Origin: Pelecanus crispus
Taxonomy: Eukaryota; Chordata; Aves; Pelecaniformes; Pelecanidae
NCBI RefSeq assembly: GCF_030463565.1
Contig: NC_134643.1
Coordinates: 4,660,001-4,724,000 of the forward strand
DNA: 64,000 nucleotides
Direction of reading: 5' to 3'
How positions within the stretch are numbered: position 1 is the first letter of the stretch; the number at the start of each line of letters is the position of its first letter. The translations under genes and the position numbers were made by a program. Below, one piece after another: positions 1 to 12,800 of this stretch. The notes beneath the pieces were generated by a model that searched no databases, was not told the DNA's origin, and saw nothing but the letters and a program-made list of their open reading frames with translations.

Positions 1-2164
1 TTGAGAGCCAACATTTGCACCCATAGCACTGTGGTAGGAGTTAAAGCTTCAAGCAGATGGTCTTCAAGGCTAAAGGTAGCCCTGCCTCTTCCCTCAGTTC
101 TGCTCTGATTTAATTTCCTACTGTCTTCTCCGATCCTTCTGACTCATTGATGCCATCACTTGCAACTGGAGCCACCCTGGCTCACAGTTTCTGAAGCTAC
201 CACAGCTTGGAGAAAAGAAGCAACACCAGGTCTTATTCACCATGTTCTCCAAGTTGCTGTGTGCCCTGGGTAAGCCATAAGACCTTAGGGCCAGGAACAT
301 GTCCTAATCACCAGGGCAGGGAGTTCTGGGACAGCTTCTCAGCTAGCCTGGGGAGTAGGGAAAAAGCCCCCTGCACACACCAGCTTTTAAAAGGATGCTG
401 CATAAACTTAACGTGGGAATTGGATTATGGGGTGACTGTGGAATGGACCCTGGAAGTCCTTTCTAGGCCCATGTTTCTGGAGACATTGAATTTAGGGGTT
501 TAATTGAGCGAAGGCAGGAGCTGAGTGGGTGTAAATCAGGAAAACTGGTTGTTTGGGAATGCTGGGGCCAGACTGCAGCCTGAATGGGTTAAATCTGTCC
601 GGCAGGAACTGGCAGTTACTGGGTGTCTTCGCTTCTGTTTCCCAGCTGCTTTCATAAAGGGTTTGCTGCTGTCTGAGTCTGCCCCGGCCTGACTGTCTGC
701 ATCAAAGTCAACAACCCTGAGTGGGCTCCAGCTAAGAGGAGTGACAGGCTCTGCAATACCTGCCCTGGGCAACGTGGGAGGAAATCCTCTCCTGCCTTTG
801 CACTCCAGCTCTGGACTCTGACAAGTAACCTGGAGTGGCTGTCTCATAGCTGTGCTAAAGTCCGCTGACAGGGTCAGGCTGCAGTAACGAGTGAGGGTGC
901 TTTGAATGATCTTGCAGTGTTTTGTTAATTTTATTCCCCTTCTTGCAGGCTGATAACACAAAAAAAAGGGATCAGCTGTGTATTGTTGCCTAATTCTGAA
1001 TAAAACTGCTGCAAATTTCACAAGATGTACATAACATAATCAGACACAAGGGGTCTTTTCTAGCAGATGCCTGAAGCCAAACACAGATAAAAAATTTTAA
1101 CAGGGTCTGATTTATGGTCTGGCTTGACAAATATTCATATGGGTGTGAAAAAGCTTCTGAAGATGCGCCATGGAGCGTTGTATCCCCTGTCATCTTCCTC
1201 ACAGCTTGCTCTGTCTCAAAATAGATTTGGTATTTCAAGTGGTTTCAGCTTCAGGCTGATTTTTCTTGCTTTAGTTAAATCTCAGGTTTCAAGCTGAAGA
1301 TGTTTCACACATGGCAGATTGGCACCTGTTATCTAAGGGTCCAGCAACACTGACCGTGATTGATTTGAACCAAACTATACACTGGAATAAATCAGCATGA
1401 TCGATTGAAAGAATTGTTGCTGGGCTGGGTTACACCAGACCAGTTTTATTCTCAGCAGGATTAATAATGGGCAATTTTCTAATGGGCCCATAAAGTTCTG
1501 CCTGGGTGTAATATGAGATCTTTGCCCTTTGCTTCTGCAGTATGTTTGTGTGGCTCCAAATGCTAGGGGTGACAGAAGACAATGTCACTTAGTTTTGTGC
1601 ATGCAGAAGCCATGCAGAAGGCTGGCTGCAGGGCACAGGCATCCGAGCATAGGGGAAGAGGAGAGGGCAAAGGAAATGTATGGTTATATAGCAATATGGA
1701 AGAAAGTAATGCAAAGACAAACATTTCATGCGCACACGAGGCATCTTTGCTGCTGCAAGTAATATCCAAAAGGATGTCAATTATTTCTGAGTATTTTCTG
1801 GAGTGTTTTTGTTTTGCCTGAAACAATGAGCATTGCACTATTTAATTATGTTTTGAAACAAATATGGAACAAGGCAGCACTCACTCTCATGCACTCACAC
1901 TCCTCTGTTTCTCTAACGCCAGCAATAGTGGCTGGAAATGTTTGCCTAAGAGAAGCACATGAAGCTTGGGTAGCAGGTGGAGATAAAAAGCAAAACTCTT
2001 GCCTGACAGCTTGTTTTCCTCGTGTGACTAACACGGTGTCTGTGCATAGACTGTTTTCCTATAGAGCTGCGGGAATGACTTAAAGCCAAATGTTGTCTTT
2101 GCAAGACCCAGTTCCCTTGTTTGTGTAGGTAAATAATAATGTTGTGAAGGTTTTATCTAGTGTT
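1..2164. other. Gene-free flank
   Basis: No exon, repeat family or RNA gene was recognised. Open frames up to about 160 codons near 536-1021 start at non-ATG codons and resemble nothing known. Confidence 0.7.
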
Positions 2165-2290
2165 TTCAACCCTTGATCTCAAAGATCTTTACAAAGCAAA
2201 GGGAGGCTGGGGTGAGGAATCAGATCCTCATTTTGCAGATGGGAAACAGGCATATAGAAGTAAAATGTCTTCTCAAGTTCACCCTGAAGG
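2165..2290 (+). mobile_element. MIR-type SINE remnant
   Basis: TCAAAGATCTTTACAAAGCA, followed by CCTCATTTTGCAGATGGGAA and TTCTCAAGTTCACCC, follows the MIR central region. It is diverged and its edges are approximate. Confidence 0.5.
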
Positions 2291-5200
2291 TCCCCAGCAG
2301 CTGACGAAACCTCAGCCTTGCCCCCATGTTACCTGCTCTGGCTGTGCTGCTCCTAGCAAAGATGCATTTTTTCAAAGCACCTAAAGAAAGTGAGTTACCC
2401 AAATGCCTCTGACGTGACTGAACTCCTGGTGTTTTGAATCTCTCTGCCAGCCTAAATCTCTGAGTTTGTTTAGGGGAGAAGAAATGTTATGCCTCCTCTA
2501 GGGAGGTGTGCCTGGAGGAGCACTGACCCAGTGAAAGACAGAGACTCATTTGAAAGTTTTTTCTTGAAGCCAGTTAGTGGCGCACACATTTTACCAGAAA
2601 TGTCTAACGAAGATTTTCGGATGGACAATTGCCATGAGCTTGTGACGGCTCAGACAGAGTTGTTTTTGGAAACTAATACAAGCAACAAGCCAAGACGGAC
2701 TGGTTGCAAGATGGAGGGACAAGAGTAGGTCACTGGGACACCAGGTGCTAGAGCTGGAGCACAAAATGGATCGATGAATGACATCTCGGGACTTGCAGGA
2801 GGAGTGTGTGGATACAGCCTCTCTTTTCAGCCACTTTTCTCCATGTCCTACCAGGGAAGACCAAAAGGAACAGAAAAAAAAAGCCCGTGAGCACACAAAC
2901 CTTCACAGAAGCCATTGCCACCTATTTTTGTCTCTGTTTAGTTGTATTACAACATGACCCGAGTTTCCTGAGAAATACTAGCTTTGTTTGAGTTTGTTGC
3001 CAGGCAGAGTTACCAATCCCCTTTGTGGTATGGGATAGTAAGTGTTTAAAATGGACAAGGTCAAATCTTTTCAGAGCATCCACTGGCTTTGGAAATCTGA
3101 CTTTCTCAAACGCACCTGTTGGGTACAGGAAACAAGGAAATCAGAAAGAAAAAGAGAAATAAAGGGCAGAAGTGCAGCCAGCACACGCATCGTGCATTTT
3201 TCCCGATGATATTTGCTCCTGTGCCTGCTGAATCAGCAATTTTTTTTCTGCCAGCATATAAACAAGAGACTAAAGAGGCTGGTGACATTGTCCAAATAAG
3301 TCCATTCCACTCTCTTCTGTTGCTGCTGACCTGGAACTCTTTGGATCAAGTAGAAAGCCTTTGTCAATCTTACAGCACAAAGCCCAGACAGTGCTGGAGA
3401 GCCCAGCTATTGGTAAAATGCTTTCCAAGCATGCAGAGCTAAGCCCTCTGGGTCCCTCGAGAAGGGGATTCAAGCCAGAATTTCAACAGAAGCCACCATC
3501 CTCAGCTGTCATAGCCATCATGGCAGTAAAGATTGTATCTAAATACAAAAGAGAAAAGAACAGGCAAAAGAGAAAAGGGTATTTCTAGGCAAGAGGAGGT
3601 CTCAGAGGAAAAGTTGCTTCTAACATCACCCTGAAGTAAAATGTACCAACTTGCAGAACAAAGACTTCTTGGTCCTCTGCCACCGAGGGCTGAAAACAAC
3701 TTGTTTTCTCTGAATTCAGATGGTAAGTAGGCCTGGACCTGCTCAATGCTTGCACATGAAGACACCACAAGCATAACTGAAGAAGTCAGGGGCAGGCATT
3801 AGACTCCAGAAAATGCTGAGCTGAAAAAACAAAATCCACCCAAACCCAGCAACAACAACATCTTTTCAGCAGCTTTGGGCTGGTAGAGGGGAAATGAGGA
3901 GAACTTCATTGTGCTGACTCATGGGGTACAGACTGTGTGTCGTTGACTTTGCTCTCTGTTTGCAGGGATTTCCCTTCTATCAGCAAAGGAGCAGCTGAGC
4001 AAAAAGGAGAAACAGATATATTTTGTCACATGCTGGTGGTAAAGACAGGCTACACAATGAGCTACTTTCTTCTTGCACTGAACAAGGACCTTCAGTCACA
4101 GAGAGAAAACAATGTAATCTGAAAAACTCTCTGTTTCCTCGGCTGGTAGAGACTATCAAAAGTCAGGCAGGCTGGGAAATGCTTGGACAGAATTACTTGC
4201 AACTCCAAAGTCCCAGATCAAATGTTTCTAGACCATGGTGACCACGAGATGCCAGAGGATGAAAAGGGATGTGGATTTATTGTAACCTCTGTGTGACATA
4301 CGGCGTTGCCATATATCACTAAATTCCCAGAGGTTTTCAAAGTGCATGGCATGGATTCACATGCCTCAGAGCAGAAGGCAAACTCACCGGACCGATGTCA
4401 CTCATCAGGGACACAGGAAATAATGGGGATCTTTCTATTTTGGGGGTGAGAAAAGTCATTTCAGGAGACAGGCTGGCTGTGTTAGCTCCCCTCCGAGGCC
4501 TCCTGGAAAAGATGACTTTCTGCAAAAGAATATGAGCAGCCTTGGGCACACAAGGAGGGAAGCTGCTCTGCTCTGTCTTGCCTCCCACTCCATGGGGTCA
4601 GGGAGCCAAGCGGCCCCCCGCGTAGTTTCACTGGCTCCTTCATAACTCACATGATGGGTATGAAGTGGCGTCTGCTCAAGGACCCTTTCCATGGATAAGT
4701 CATCAGGACTGTAGATTAGCCAAATCTTCTTCCCTTGTAAAACTTGCCTCTGTTTAACTAACACATCATTAGCTAAATCTGTTTAGGCCACTTTATGTTT
4801 CTGCAAAACTTGTAACATTGAACAGGGCTTAACATTCTCAGTGAGAGACCAATTCCCCCTCCCTCCCCAGCTCCTTTTGGAGCAAGGAATATACCCGTGC
4901 GTGTGTAAAATGCAGTTCATGGCAGATTTGCAGAGCTGATTCAGCCTGTTGCTCAGGCTCCAGGGCTGATGTGTTTGACAACCTCTTAAACTTACTCCTT
5001 CACCAAGAGGGCACATAGGATATGTCAGGGTCAGGGGAGCTTTCACTCTGGACTCCATGAAAGCAGCGCTGCATTCAGTCAGAGCCAATTTGTAGGACAC
5101 CTCGTCAAGAAGCAGACAGCAGAGAACATATAATAGCTGTTTCCAGTGATGCTTCTGAAGAGCTGAGGTCTCAAGAAAAGTGGGCAGACACCTTTTTGTA

Positions 5201-6374
5201 GTCTGAAAGATAATCACATGGCTGGAAGTATTGAGCAAAACAATCTTTTGGAGCAGAACTCAAGAGCAAAGCTCTATGGCTCAGAAATGATCTCAAGTGG
5301 TGGCCACGTGGGGTCTCCTCCTGATGTTCATGGTCCAACCTAAGCTCCCAAAAGCCATAATGCCGTCAGGTCTTATCCCAGTGGAGAGACTGTGAGTGCT
5401 GTGATATCTTGGTCATGGAGGCATGCATATCTGAGATCTGATGATCTTGGTGGATGGCTGGCAGATCCATTTCCCTGGAGAGGCCTGGGCCATGCCAAAG
5501 AGCAGAGAAGGTTAGTGATGTGTCACTTCCTGGTGTTCATGCTCCTGGGGTGCAGCTGGGGCCCTATGGACGTGTGCTCGTGCCCCCATCTAGTGGCTGT
5601 CCCCAAGCCTGCAACATGTCCCCTCCTCTTCCTCAGGTGCCATTCAGCTTCAGTGGGAAGCACTTTGACTCTGCTGTTGATGGTCTTGGGGTGCTACCTG
5701 GCTTGGGACTGTGTCCTTTTGCAGCTGGGCTTTCTGGCATATTCTCTTGTGGTAAATTACTCATGGACAAAACTCCTGGGGGCAGAGAATCAAAATCTGA
5801 TAGCAGTCATGCAAGTGCAACAGGACTGTGTGTCTTACTCCTGTCCAGGTTCCCAACACATGATCTGGCACTGAGGAATGTGTCCTTGCATGGAGCCCAT
5901 CACCTCAGCTAAAGCTGCAAAGAGGGGGAATAATATTTAGGTGATGATAAATCATGTTTTCCCTCACCCTCATGCTTATGGCTTGCTTTTGTGCAAGCAA
6001 AATTCGTTTAGCAATGTGGTTACAAAAAAAACAACAACAAAAAGTCCCCCAAAACCACCACCAGCAGCAAAAAAAGGATGATGGCTTCAGATGTGAGCTG
6101 CTTCTCCAGGCACGAAATGAGCTTTCAGGCAGAGATGACATTGCCTGAAGTGAAAGTGGAAGCTGTGTGTAAACATTTGGCCACTCTGTCAAAGGCTGGG
6201 AAACAAGATGAAGTGGTTTTAGTGCCGCATGTAACTGGAATACCCCAGTGAACCTGAGACATTCCAACAGTCTGCCTTTTACACAAACATGCATTACTCA
6301 TCAACTCCAATGTCGATATAAAAGACTCTCTATTTTCTGTAGGTATTTTTACAGCTCCTGTTACAGCATTATCT
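2291..6374. other. Gene-free flank
   Basis: Nothing recognisable apart from an A-rich simple stretch near 6025-6080. Frames at 4783-5238 (minus) and 5392-5874 (plus, GTG start) look like chance. Confidence 0.7.
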
Positions 6375-6558
6375 CGACTCTTTACAACCTTTATTGTATC
6401 TCCCCCACAACTCCTCAGGCAAGATGTCAGTTATTCCTGTTCGACCACAGGGAAAATTGAAGTGCCCAGAGAGATGTGCCAAAGATCCCAGAGGAAATAA
6501 CCAGCAAAGAAAGTAGGGAACTGAACTTAGATCTCTGCTTGCCACTGAGCTGCCTTAT
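6375..6558 (+). mobile_element. MIR-type SINE remnant, nearly full central and 3' part
   Basis: CTTTACAACC, then CCACAACTCCTCAGG, AATTGAAGTGCCCAGAGAG, TAGGGAACTGAACTTAGATC and GCCACTGAGCTGCC keep MIR order over about 180 bp, with heavy divergence. Confidence 0.6.
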
Positions 6559-9306
6559 CTTAGATAAATCCTAAACAAAAGCCACAGTATCTCTTGAATT
6601 CAGCAAGACACAAATGTCACCACAGGACTCCAAGAAGCGTCCCCAGCACTGCTCAAATACTTCCTTGAAGTAGAAGGTAACTGTGAGGGCACAGCATTAC
6701 GACTGGTGCTCAGTGGGTTAAGAAGCATCACTTACTTGGCACTTCGAAGATGCCCATTGCACTGGTTGGAAATCACCTCCCCAAAAGGTGGTGGCAGCCA
6801 CCAGGAAGAGACAGCAGAAAGTCCCCTTTGAACATTACCTGAACTGAGTTGCTCAAGGCAGGTTTCCTCAAGCAGTTACAGAAATGGCTTCTGATAGTGA
6901 CCTAAGCCCATTGGAGAAAGACATAAATAAAAGGGAAAAAGTTAGTTTGCTCTCTGCCCTTTTCTGCTTGCAGACCCCAGTCTGGCTGAGCTGGACTTCA
7001 GATGCTATAGCAAGAGCAAGTTCCTAAAGATCTTTATATTGCTTAGTGAATAGATGTCCTTTAGGTACATCCCTAGGGCTTTCTGGTTGCTTTTGTGTAG
7101 CATGCCTTGGCTACTCTTGCAGGCATAAAATGATTTTTGACAGGAAAAACATCATCTTTCTACTGCAGGCCTGCTTGTATTAGCAATCGTGATTCTATGA
7201 TTCTATGGCTTGTCAGGATACTCTGATATGAGATTGACAGCTTTGTCAGTCAAATATTGTGGCAAGACCAAGGCTCAGGAGCTGCAGATAGGTTCATGTT
7301 ACCCTTTAATTTTGGTCTAACAGCTGAGGGCAAAGGAAGCTATCAATGATCGATGATCACCTGTGTTTCACCAAAGCATTGCCTTTAGCTCCTTGGTGTA
7401 TTCTGTCAGGATTGTTTGAGGAAATCTGCTGGGCTCTCCAGCTCCTCTAATTTCTCTGTGTAGAGGTTGATGGACTTTTGCATCGAGATTGCTCCATGCA
7501 ATGCCTAGCACACATCACAACATAGCACAGGAATGGTCATGCTGTGGAGAGCCAAAAGGCTGAGTACCCTGTCCTTTCTCCATCAACATCAGGGCTAGAG
7601 TACCAGTGAGCACTCACTCTGTATTCCTGTCTTTCAGGCCACTCACAATCTTCTAGAGAACTCCCTTACTCCACTTGCAACATCTCATTTCTAGACGAAA
7701 TGCTTAATTTCTTGCCATGCAGGGTCAGATCCATATTTCAGCCCTCCTTATTGTTCTTCTCTGCAGCTCTTCCAGTTCTACTTGTCTTTTTTTGAGAACA
7801 AGAACTATGCTTCATATTCAACATGTGGAGAATGGCCTGGATGTCTATGGTACTCTAGCCTTTCTTTGACTTCACAAATGCAGTCAGCATGGGTAAGATT
7901 TCTGTTATCTGTCTCAGACGTATGGAAGTTGGATCTCAAAACCTGAGTCTCCCTTTATAATCATTAAGGAAAAGCAGTCCTCTCTGGAGGTGATTCATCT
8001 CAGGTCTAGTTAGAGGTTCAAGATAGGACAGATGAATGACTCTCTGGAACACTATTTTCTTCCTCAGATTGTCAACCTCAGCTTAGAAGATGTTGAGACA
8101 TTCTAGTCATAGGTGCCTTTTGCTGTCAAATTATACCTTGCTGAAGAAAGTCTACCTGAACTGAATTTTTCCTTTCTTTCTGACCCCTTTGATTTCCAGC
8201 AAAGGAGGATGGGTCCCTGATCTTCTCCATCATCCTACAACCCTCCTTCAATCTGATGACAAACCTCTCATCTCAGCTCTTGCTGGCAGAATCCACCTTC
8301 ATATTTCAGCAGTTTCAGAGCTAGATTTTCCTCCCAGATCAGCTCTTCTTCCTCTTTTTGTTGTTCCTTATTTCCCAGGATTGCCCACAAATCTGGCCTT
8401 CCTTCCTGTTCTTCCAATGTCCTTCTTCACCACCCACCTTGCATTCTCTCCAGGCTCTCACATGGGGAAAGGGAGAGAAGGGTAGTTTCTGGTATACACC
8501 ATTCTTAAGTCTTTTTCTCCCAGAAAGAACAACAGCACTGGATAAAGTCTCCCAGAGTTAAATCATCCAGTAAACACCTCTCTGGGAGCATGGTGGGGAG
8601 CAGGATGACCCTGTGAATCTTTTTCAATTGTCCTCTTAACTGAAGGTCACTGACTGTGGAGCTGTCTTGGCAAAATCTGTCCCTTTCAAAGACTAATAAA
8701 CAAACCCTCTTGGATGCAGTCTGGTTTACAGTTGGGCTGGAAGAGAGAAGAAGAAAGATTGCTTTCCAAGCCCTGCAGCAATCCCAGATTTGATAATACC
8801 ACTCTTTCCCTTTCCTATCCTTCCCTCACCTCCCAGGGGTACGACTCAAGTATTTATGAGTGCAAATACTTCTTGGGTCAAAAGCAGGTCAGAAAATGCT
8901 GTGCAGGCAGGATAACACATCCTCTGTTCTACCAGAACACATACTGCAACACAAAAAAATGCTGCCCATGCCCCTTAAGTGCTCTGTTCTTACCCTCCCT
9001 CCTCCTCCAACTTGAGCCCTGTCCTGCCCTGCCCTGTGGAGAGTTTGGCTTTCTGAAGTCATGAAGGCTGAAATGATCAATATCAGACTGATCTGCTGAG
9101 CAGCCCTGGGTCTGTGTTTCTAAAAATGGATGGGGTTATATAATTTTTTTGGGAGAGGAAGTAAAGGATGGAAAAAACACCATCGAAAGCTAAGGCTGGG
9201 CTCATTGGCTGTGACTTGTGGCAAAGGCAGAGAGGTTTCTCAGGAAATACACAAACTTGAGCCCTCTGCGATAACATGCACTTGGTGCCAATGGCTTTTG
9301 GAAGAG
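6559..9306. other. Gene-free flank, partly pyrimidine-rich
   Basis: The plus strand is markedly C/T-rich from about 8160 to 8460. A short GATTCTATGATTCTATG at 7191-7207 resembles a CR1 tail, but no CR1 body precedes it. Confidence 0.65.
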
Positions 9307-9871
9307 TATCGTGGTTTAACCCAGCCAGCAACTAAGCACCACACAGCCGCTCGCTCACTCCCCTTGCCCCGGTGGGACTGGGGAGAGAATCGGAAGAGGA
9401 AGAGTGAGAAACACTCCTGGGTTGAGATAAGAACAGTTTAATAATTGAAACAAAATAAAGTAAAATAGTAGTAGTAATAATAACAATATAATAATAACAG
9501 TAATAATAATATGCAAAGCAAGTGATGCACAATGCAATTGCTCACCACGCACTGACCGATACCCAGACAGTCCCTGAGCAGCAGTCGCTGCCTCCTGGCC
9601 AACTTCCCCCAGTTTATATACTGAGCATGACGCCATATGGTATGGAATAGCCCTTTGGCCAGCTGGGATCAACTATTCTGGCTGTGTCCCCTCCCAGTTT
9701 CTTGTGTACCTGGCAGAGCATGGGAAGCTGAAAAGTCCTTGACTAGCATAAGCAGTACTTAGCAACAACTGAAACATCAGTGTGTTATCAGCATTCTTCT
9801 CCTACTAAATCCAAAACCCAGCACTATGCCAGCTACTAGGAAGAAAATTACCTCTATCCCAGCCGAAAACA
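9307..9871 (-). mobile_element. Solo LTR of an endogenous retrovirus, copy 1
   Basis: This copy reads on the minus strand from TGTTTTCGGCTGGGATAGAG to AAACCACGATA, about 565 bp. It matches the element at 37697-38261 along its whole length. It holds an intact TATA box (TATATAAA, 9613-9620), an ATTAAA polyadenylation hexamer (9437-9442) and an imperfect (TTA)n tract (about 9465-9515) between them in the U3-R-U5 order. No internal retroviral genes flank it, so it is a solo LTR left by recombination. I saw no convincing target-site duplication. The family name was not determined; the sequence is of a type I associate with birds other than chicken and duck. Confidence 0.85.
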
Positions 9872-12800
9872 GGACACAGAGAAAACATGATCCTTGTCTT
9901 CCAAAGGCACAGTGCCTCATGCAGACTGTGGGCTAGGCTGAGACCTTGCTTTGGCTTCTTGTTCACCTGCCTAAAAGCCTCTTGAAATCACTGGGGATCA
10001 TTTTGACCCTTATTCCCTGCCTTTGTCAACTGAGTGTAGAGGACAAAGGACTGTTGCTTTTTGGCTGGGAGCAGCCTGAGCCTCCCCTTTGTCTCTCTTG
10101 GTTGCCGCAGCAGTCTCGGTGATTAAATGAGGTCTCTTTGCTGTATGAATGGTGTTTTGGGCTCTAGAAGACACACTGATTCAGCTTTTGTTGAAGTGTG
10201 AACCTAGAGAAAGTCCTCCAGATCCATGCCAGCATCCCTGCCTTCATAGCACAGCCCAAGCGCATCCCTGCATCATTTTATATGTCTGCCTGCCTTGGGG
10301 ATGACGGTATCTTATTAACTGATTGGTCCTCATGACAGTCCTGTGCTTCATCTGTTCCAGGTCAGGGGCAGGGAAAAGCCGATTTCCGTCATTGCCGGGG
10401 GGTCAATGGCAAACAGGGAGCGCAGATCCACCCTCCTCAGCTGGCAGGCATCCAGCCCTCCCCTGTCTGTCTGTGGTGCCACAGACACCCCTTGACGTGC
10501 ACAACAAGGTCGTTTATGATTGCTCGTTATGCTCAGCCCTCTGCACAGATTCTCCAGGAAATACAAGCGGGCTCTGAGCATGACTGGAGTATATTTATAC
10601 ATTAGTTATTCTTTTAACCTTGGTCACCAGCAGCGTCCTGATCTGTAAGTACTGATCCTATTTATATACTGGCTGTCATGCTAAGCAGTGTTGTACTGAC
10701 CCAGCTGCCCTCCTTACTGGAGATAATGATTAGATAATCTAACTTATCATCTTGCTTCCTGCTTTTAAGACTCAGAAACATATTTGAACACTGGCAGATG
10801 GAAGGGCAGGGTTAGTTGTCACCCTCACTGATGCTTTAAGAACCAGTTTGTAGGTAACCCAGGAAATCCAAATCCTTCCTTCCCTGTTTGTTTTCTGCTG
10901 AGCAATAGCTGGCACAGGTCACGCTGCTTTGTGAACAAAGGAGGCCACACTCAGTGGAGAAGAAAGATGACTCCTGAGATTGTAAAGTCACCTCTGGACC
11001 AAATTCAACTCCTGATGTCAGTGGAAAAGCATGTCCAGCCTGGACTGCACATGACACTGCCCTGCACTAAAGTGACCCATGTGTAAATGAGCCTGGAATT
11101 GCACTGGTTGCTTAGAAAAAGGTGATATGGAAATAATACAGAAAACTTCATGGAACTGTTTAAAATCATCCTCTTCAGAGGTGAATCTAGCAGGGGAAAG
11201 TCAGCTTCCATAACAAGTCACTTTTGCTTCTTTCATGGTTCTCCTTCCTTTCCCAGCAAAACATTGACCCTTCTTTGAAGAGTAGCTCATCCTGTGCATG
11301 GAGAAGGAAGATGTTTTGGGGGAGAAGAATCTGAGGACCTAGTCCTGGTGTGTGAGGAGGCCAAATTACAGTTCCTCAAATGTCAATCATCTGTCAGCTT
11401 CCAACACTTTACCTTCACAACCTGAAAGTTCACTTACCTGGTGGAAAGCGTAAGTAATCTGTACCTAGTTGCACAGGCACAGATTAGCTTTACTTATAGC
11501 ACTCATGGTCTTTATAAAGAAAAGGATAGCCAAATGTAATTCAGTGGATGTATTTCTATTAAAACTCGTGCCTGCAATTGTCTGGGTTAGAACACGCACA
11601 GGCTGAATGTAATTCCACTCCAGATGAGGTCATTTGAATGGTACAACAAACACTACTAATGCTGCTGTATCATGCTGGGCTGTCAGATAGATCCCAGGGC
11701 TTTAATGCAATGCTATATATATATTTATACAGTCGCCCATACTTCTTTAATTAGGAGATGCAAATGCTAGTCAGACACAAAGCAGAAAATGCCAACAAAG
11801 GCAGATCATGCTTTCATTCACATCGAGGCATTCACTGCTGACAAGATACAGCTGCATCAGCTGTTTCTTTCGGGGTTGTATTTGGCTCTGTTAAATCCTA
11901 TTGATTAACAGTAAATTGCCTAGAGTGATGTTATTTTCCAGGGGAGGCAGAGGGGTAAGGTTGGAGGGTTGGGGCTATACCTATGCTGCTGGCTCTGTGG
12001 AGGGCTGTACTCAAGGCATGGACTAGAAACCTCACGATCTCAGACAGAGTTTTGGAAAAGCTGCCTGGCATGGGGCAACCTGGAGGTGGCTATCCCTGCT
12101 TCCTCTGCGTCAAAATTCCTGGTCCTGCAGCTGCGGGCAGATGAGGGCATGAGGGAGGTGAACTTAATGTCCTTTCCAAAGCACAGCGTGGATGTGCAGG
12201 ATGGGGCTACAACAAGCAGTCTGGGTGAAACGTGCTTCAGAGCAGCTGACCCTGATCTCCCTATCTTCTCTTGGCTGGGTGCGTGCAGTCATCTGCAGCA
12301 TGTAGTGGTGGGAAATGTCCAAGATGTGGATGGAGAGGGGTTCATGTTTTCACAGCTTGCCTACCTGCAGGCAGGCTTGACCCTGATCCTGATGCTGAGC
12401 ATCTCTGAGCCTGAAGACGATTGTGAGCCACCATAGCTCTCCTGGCAAAATCCCTGGTACAGAGGCAATTAGGCTATAGCAGTGCTTGTGTTGGCCTAGT
12501 TTATATCCTTGTAAAGAGGCAGCAGAATTACCTCAGCAGCTAAAAAGCCTTTGTCAGCATACGCTACCTCTACAGGTCTGTGTTTCCTGAGCGGGTGGGA
12601 GGTGAGGGTGGGGTAACGGGTGGGCAGCAGCCCTCGCTCCTGCTCCTCCACTGCAGAGTGGCCATCTGGGTCCCTCTCTGCAGCCCCTCATGTGGGTCAG
12701 ACCATCACACGTCATGTCCCTGTCCACAGCAGGTTGTATCTGTCCCAGTCTCTGTCCCAGAGACATCACTCTCCCAGCAATGGCAGTGTCCTCTGGTGTA

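Noticed and set aside
536..1021. 161-codon open frame on the minus strand
   Set aside because: It starts at GTG and the translation shows no recognisable domain or splice context. It is best explained as chance in a GC-richer stretch.
5392..5874. 160-codon open frame on the plus strand, with hydrophobic stretches
   Set aside because: It has a GTG start and an overlapping rival frame of similar length. No conserved motif is present, and the Trp/Cys-rich composition is typical of shadow frames.
7191..7207. GATTCTATGATTCTATG, resembling a CR1 tail
   Set aside because: The sequence to its left has none of the CR1 3' UTR strings, so a CR1 insertion cannot be supported.
9355..9672. Open frames rich in Ile/Leu/Tyr across the LTR at 9.3-9.7 kb, and similar ones at 37967-38397
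   Set aside because: These arise from the (TTA)n tract and LTR sequence repeated in both copies. They are not genes.
11969..12436. 155-codon open frame on the plus strand
   Set aside because: It starts at TTG and has no recognisable family, promoter or splice support.
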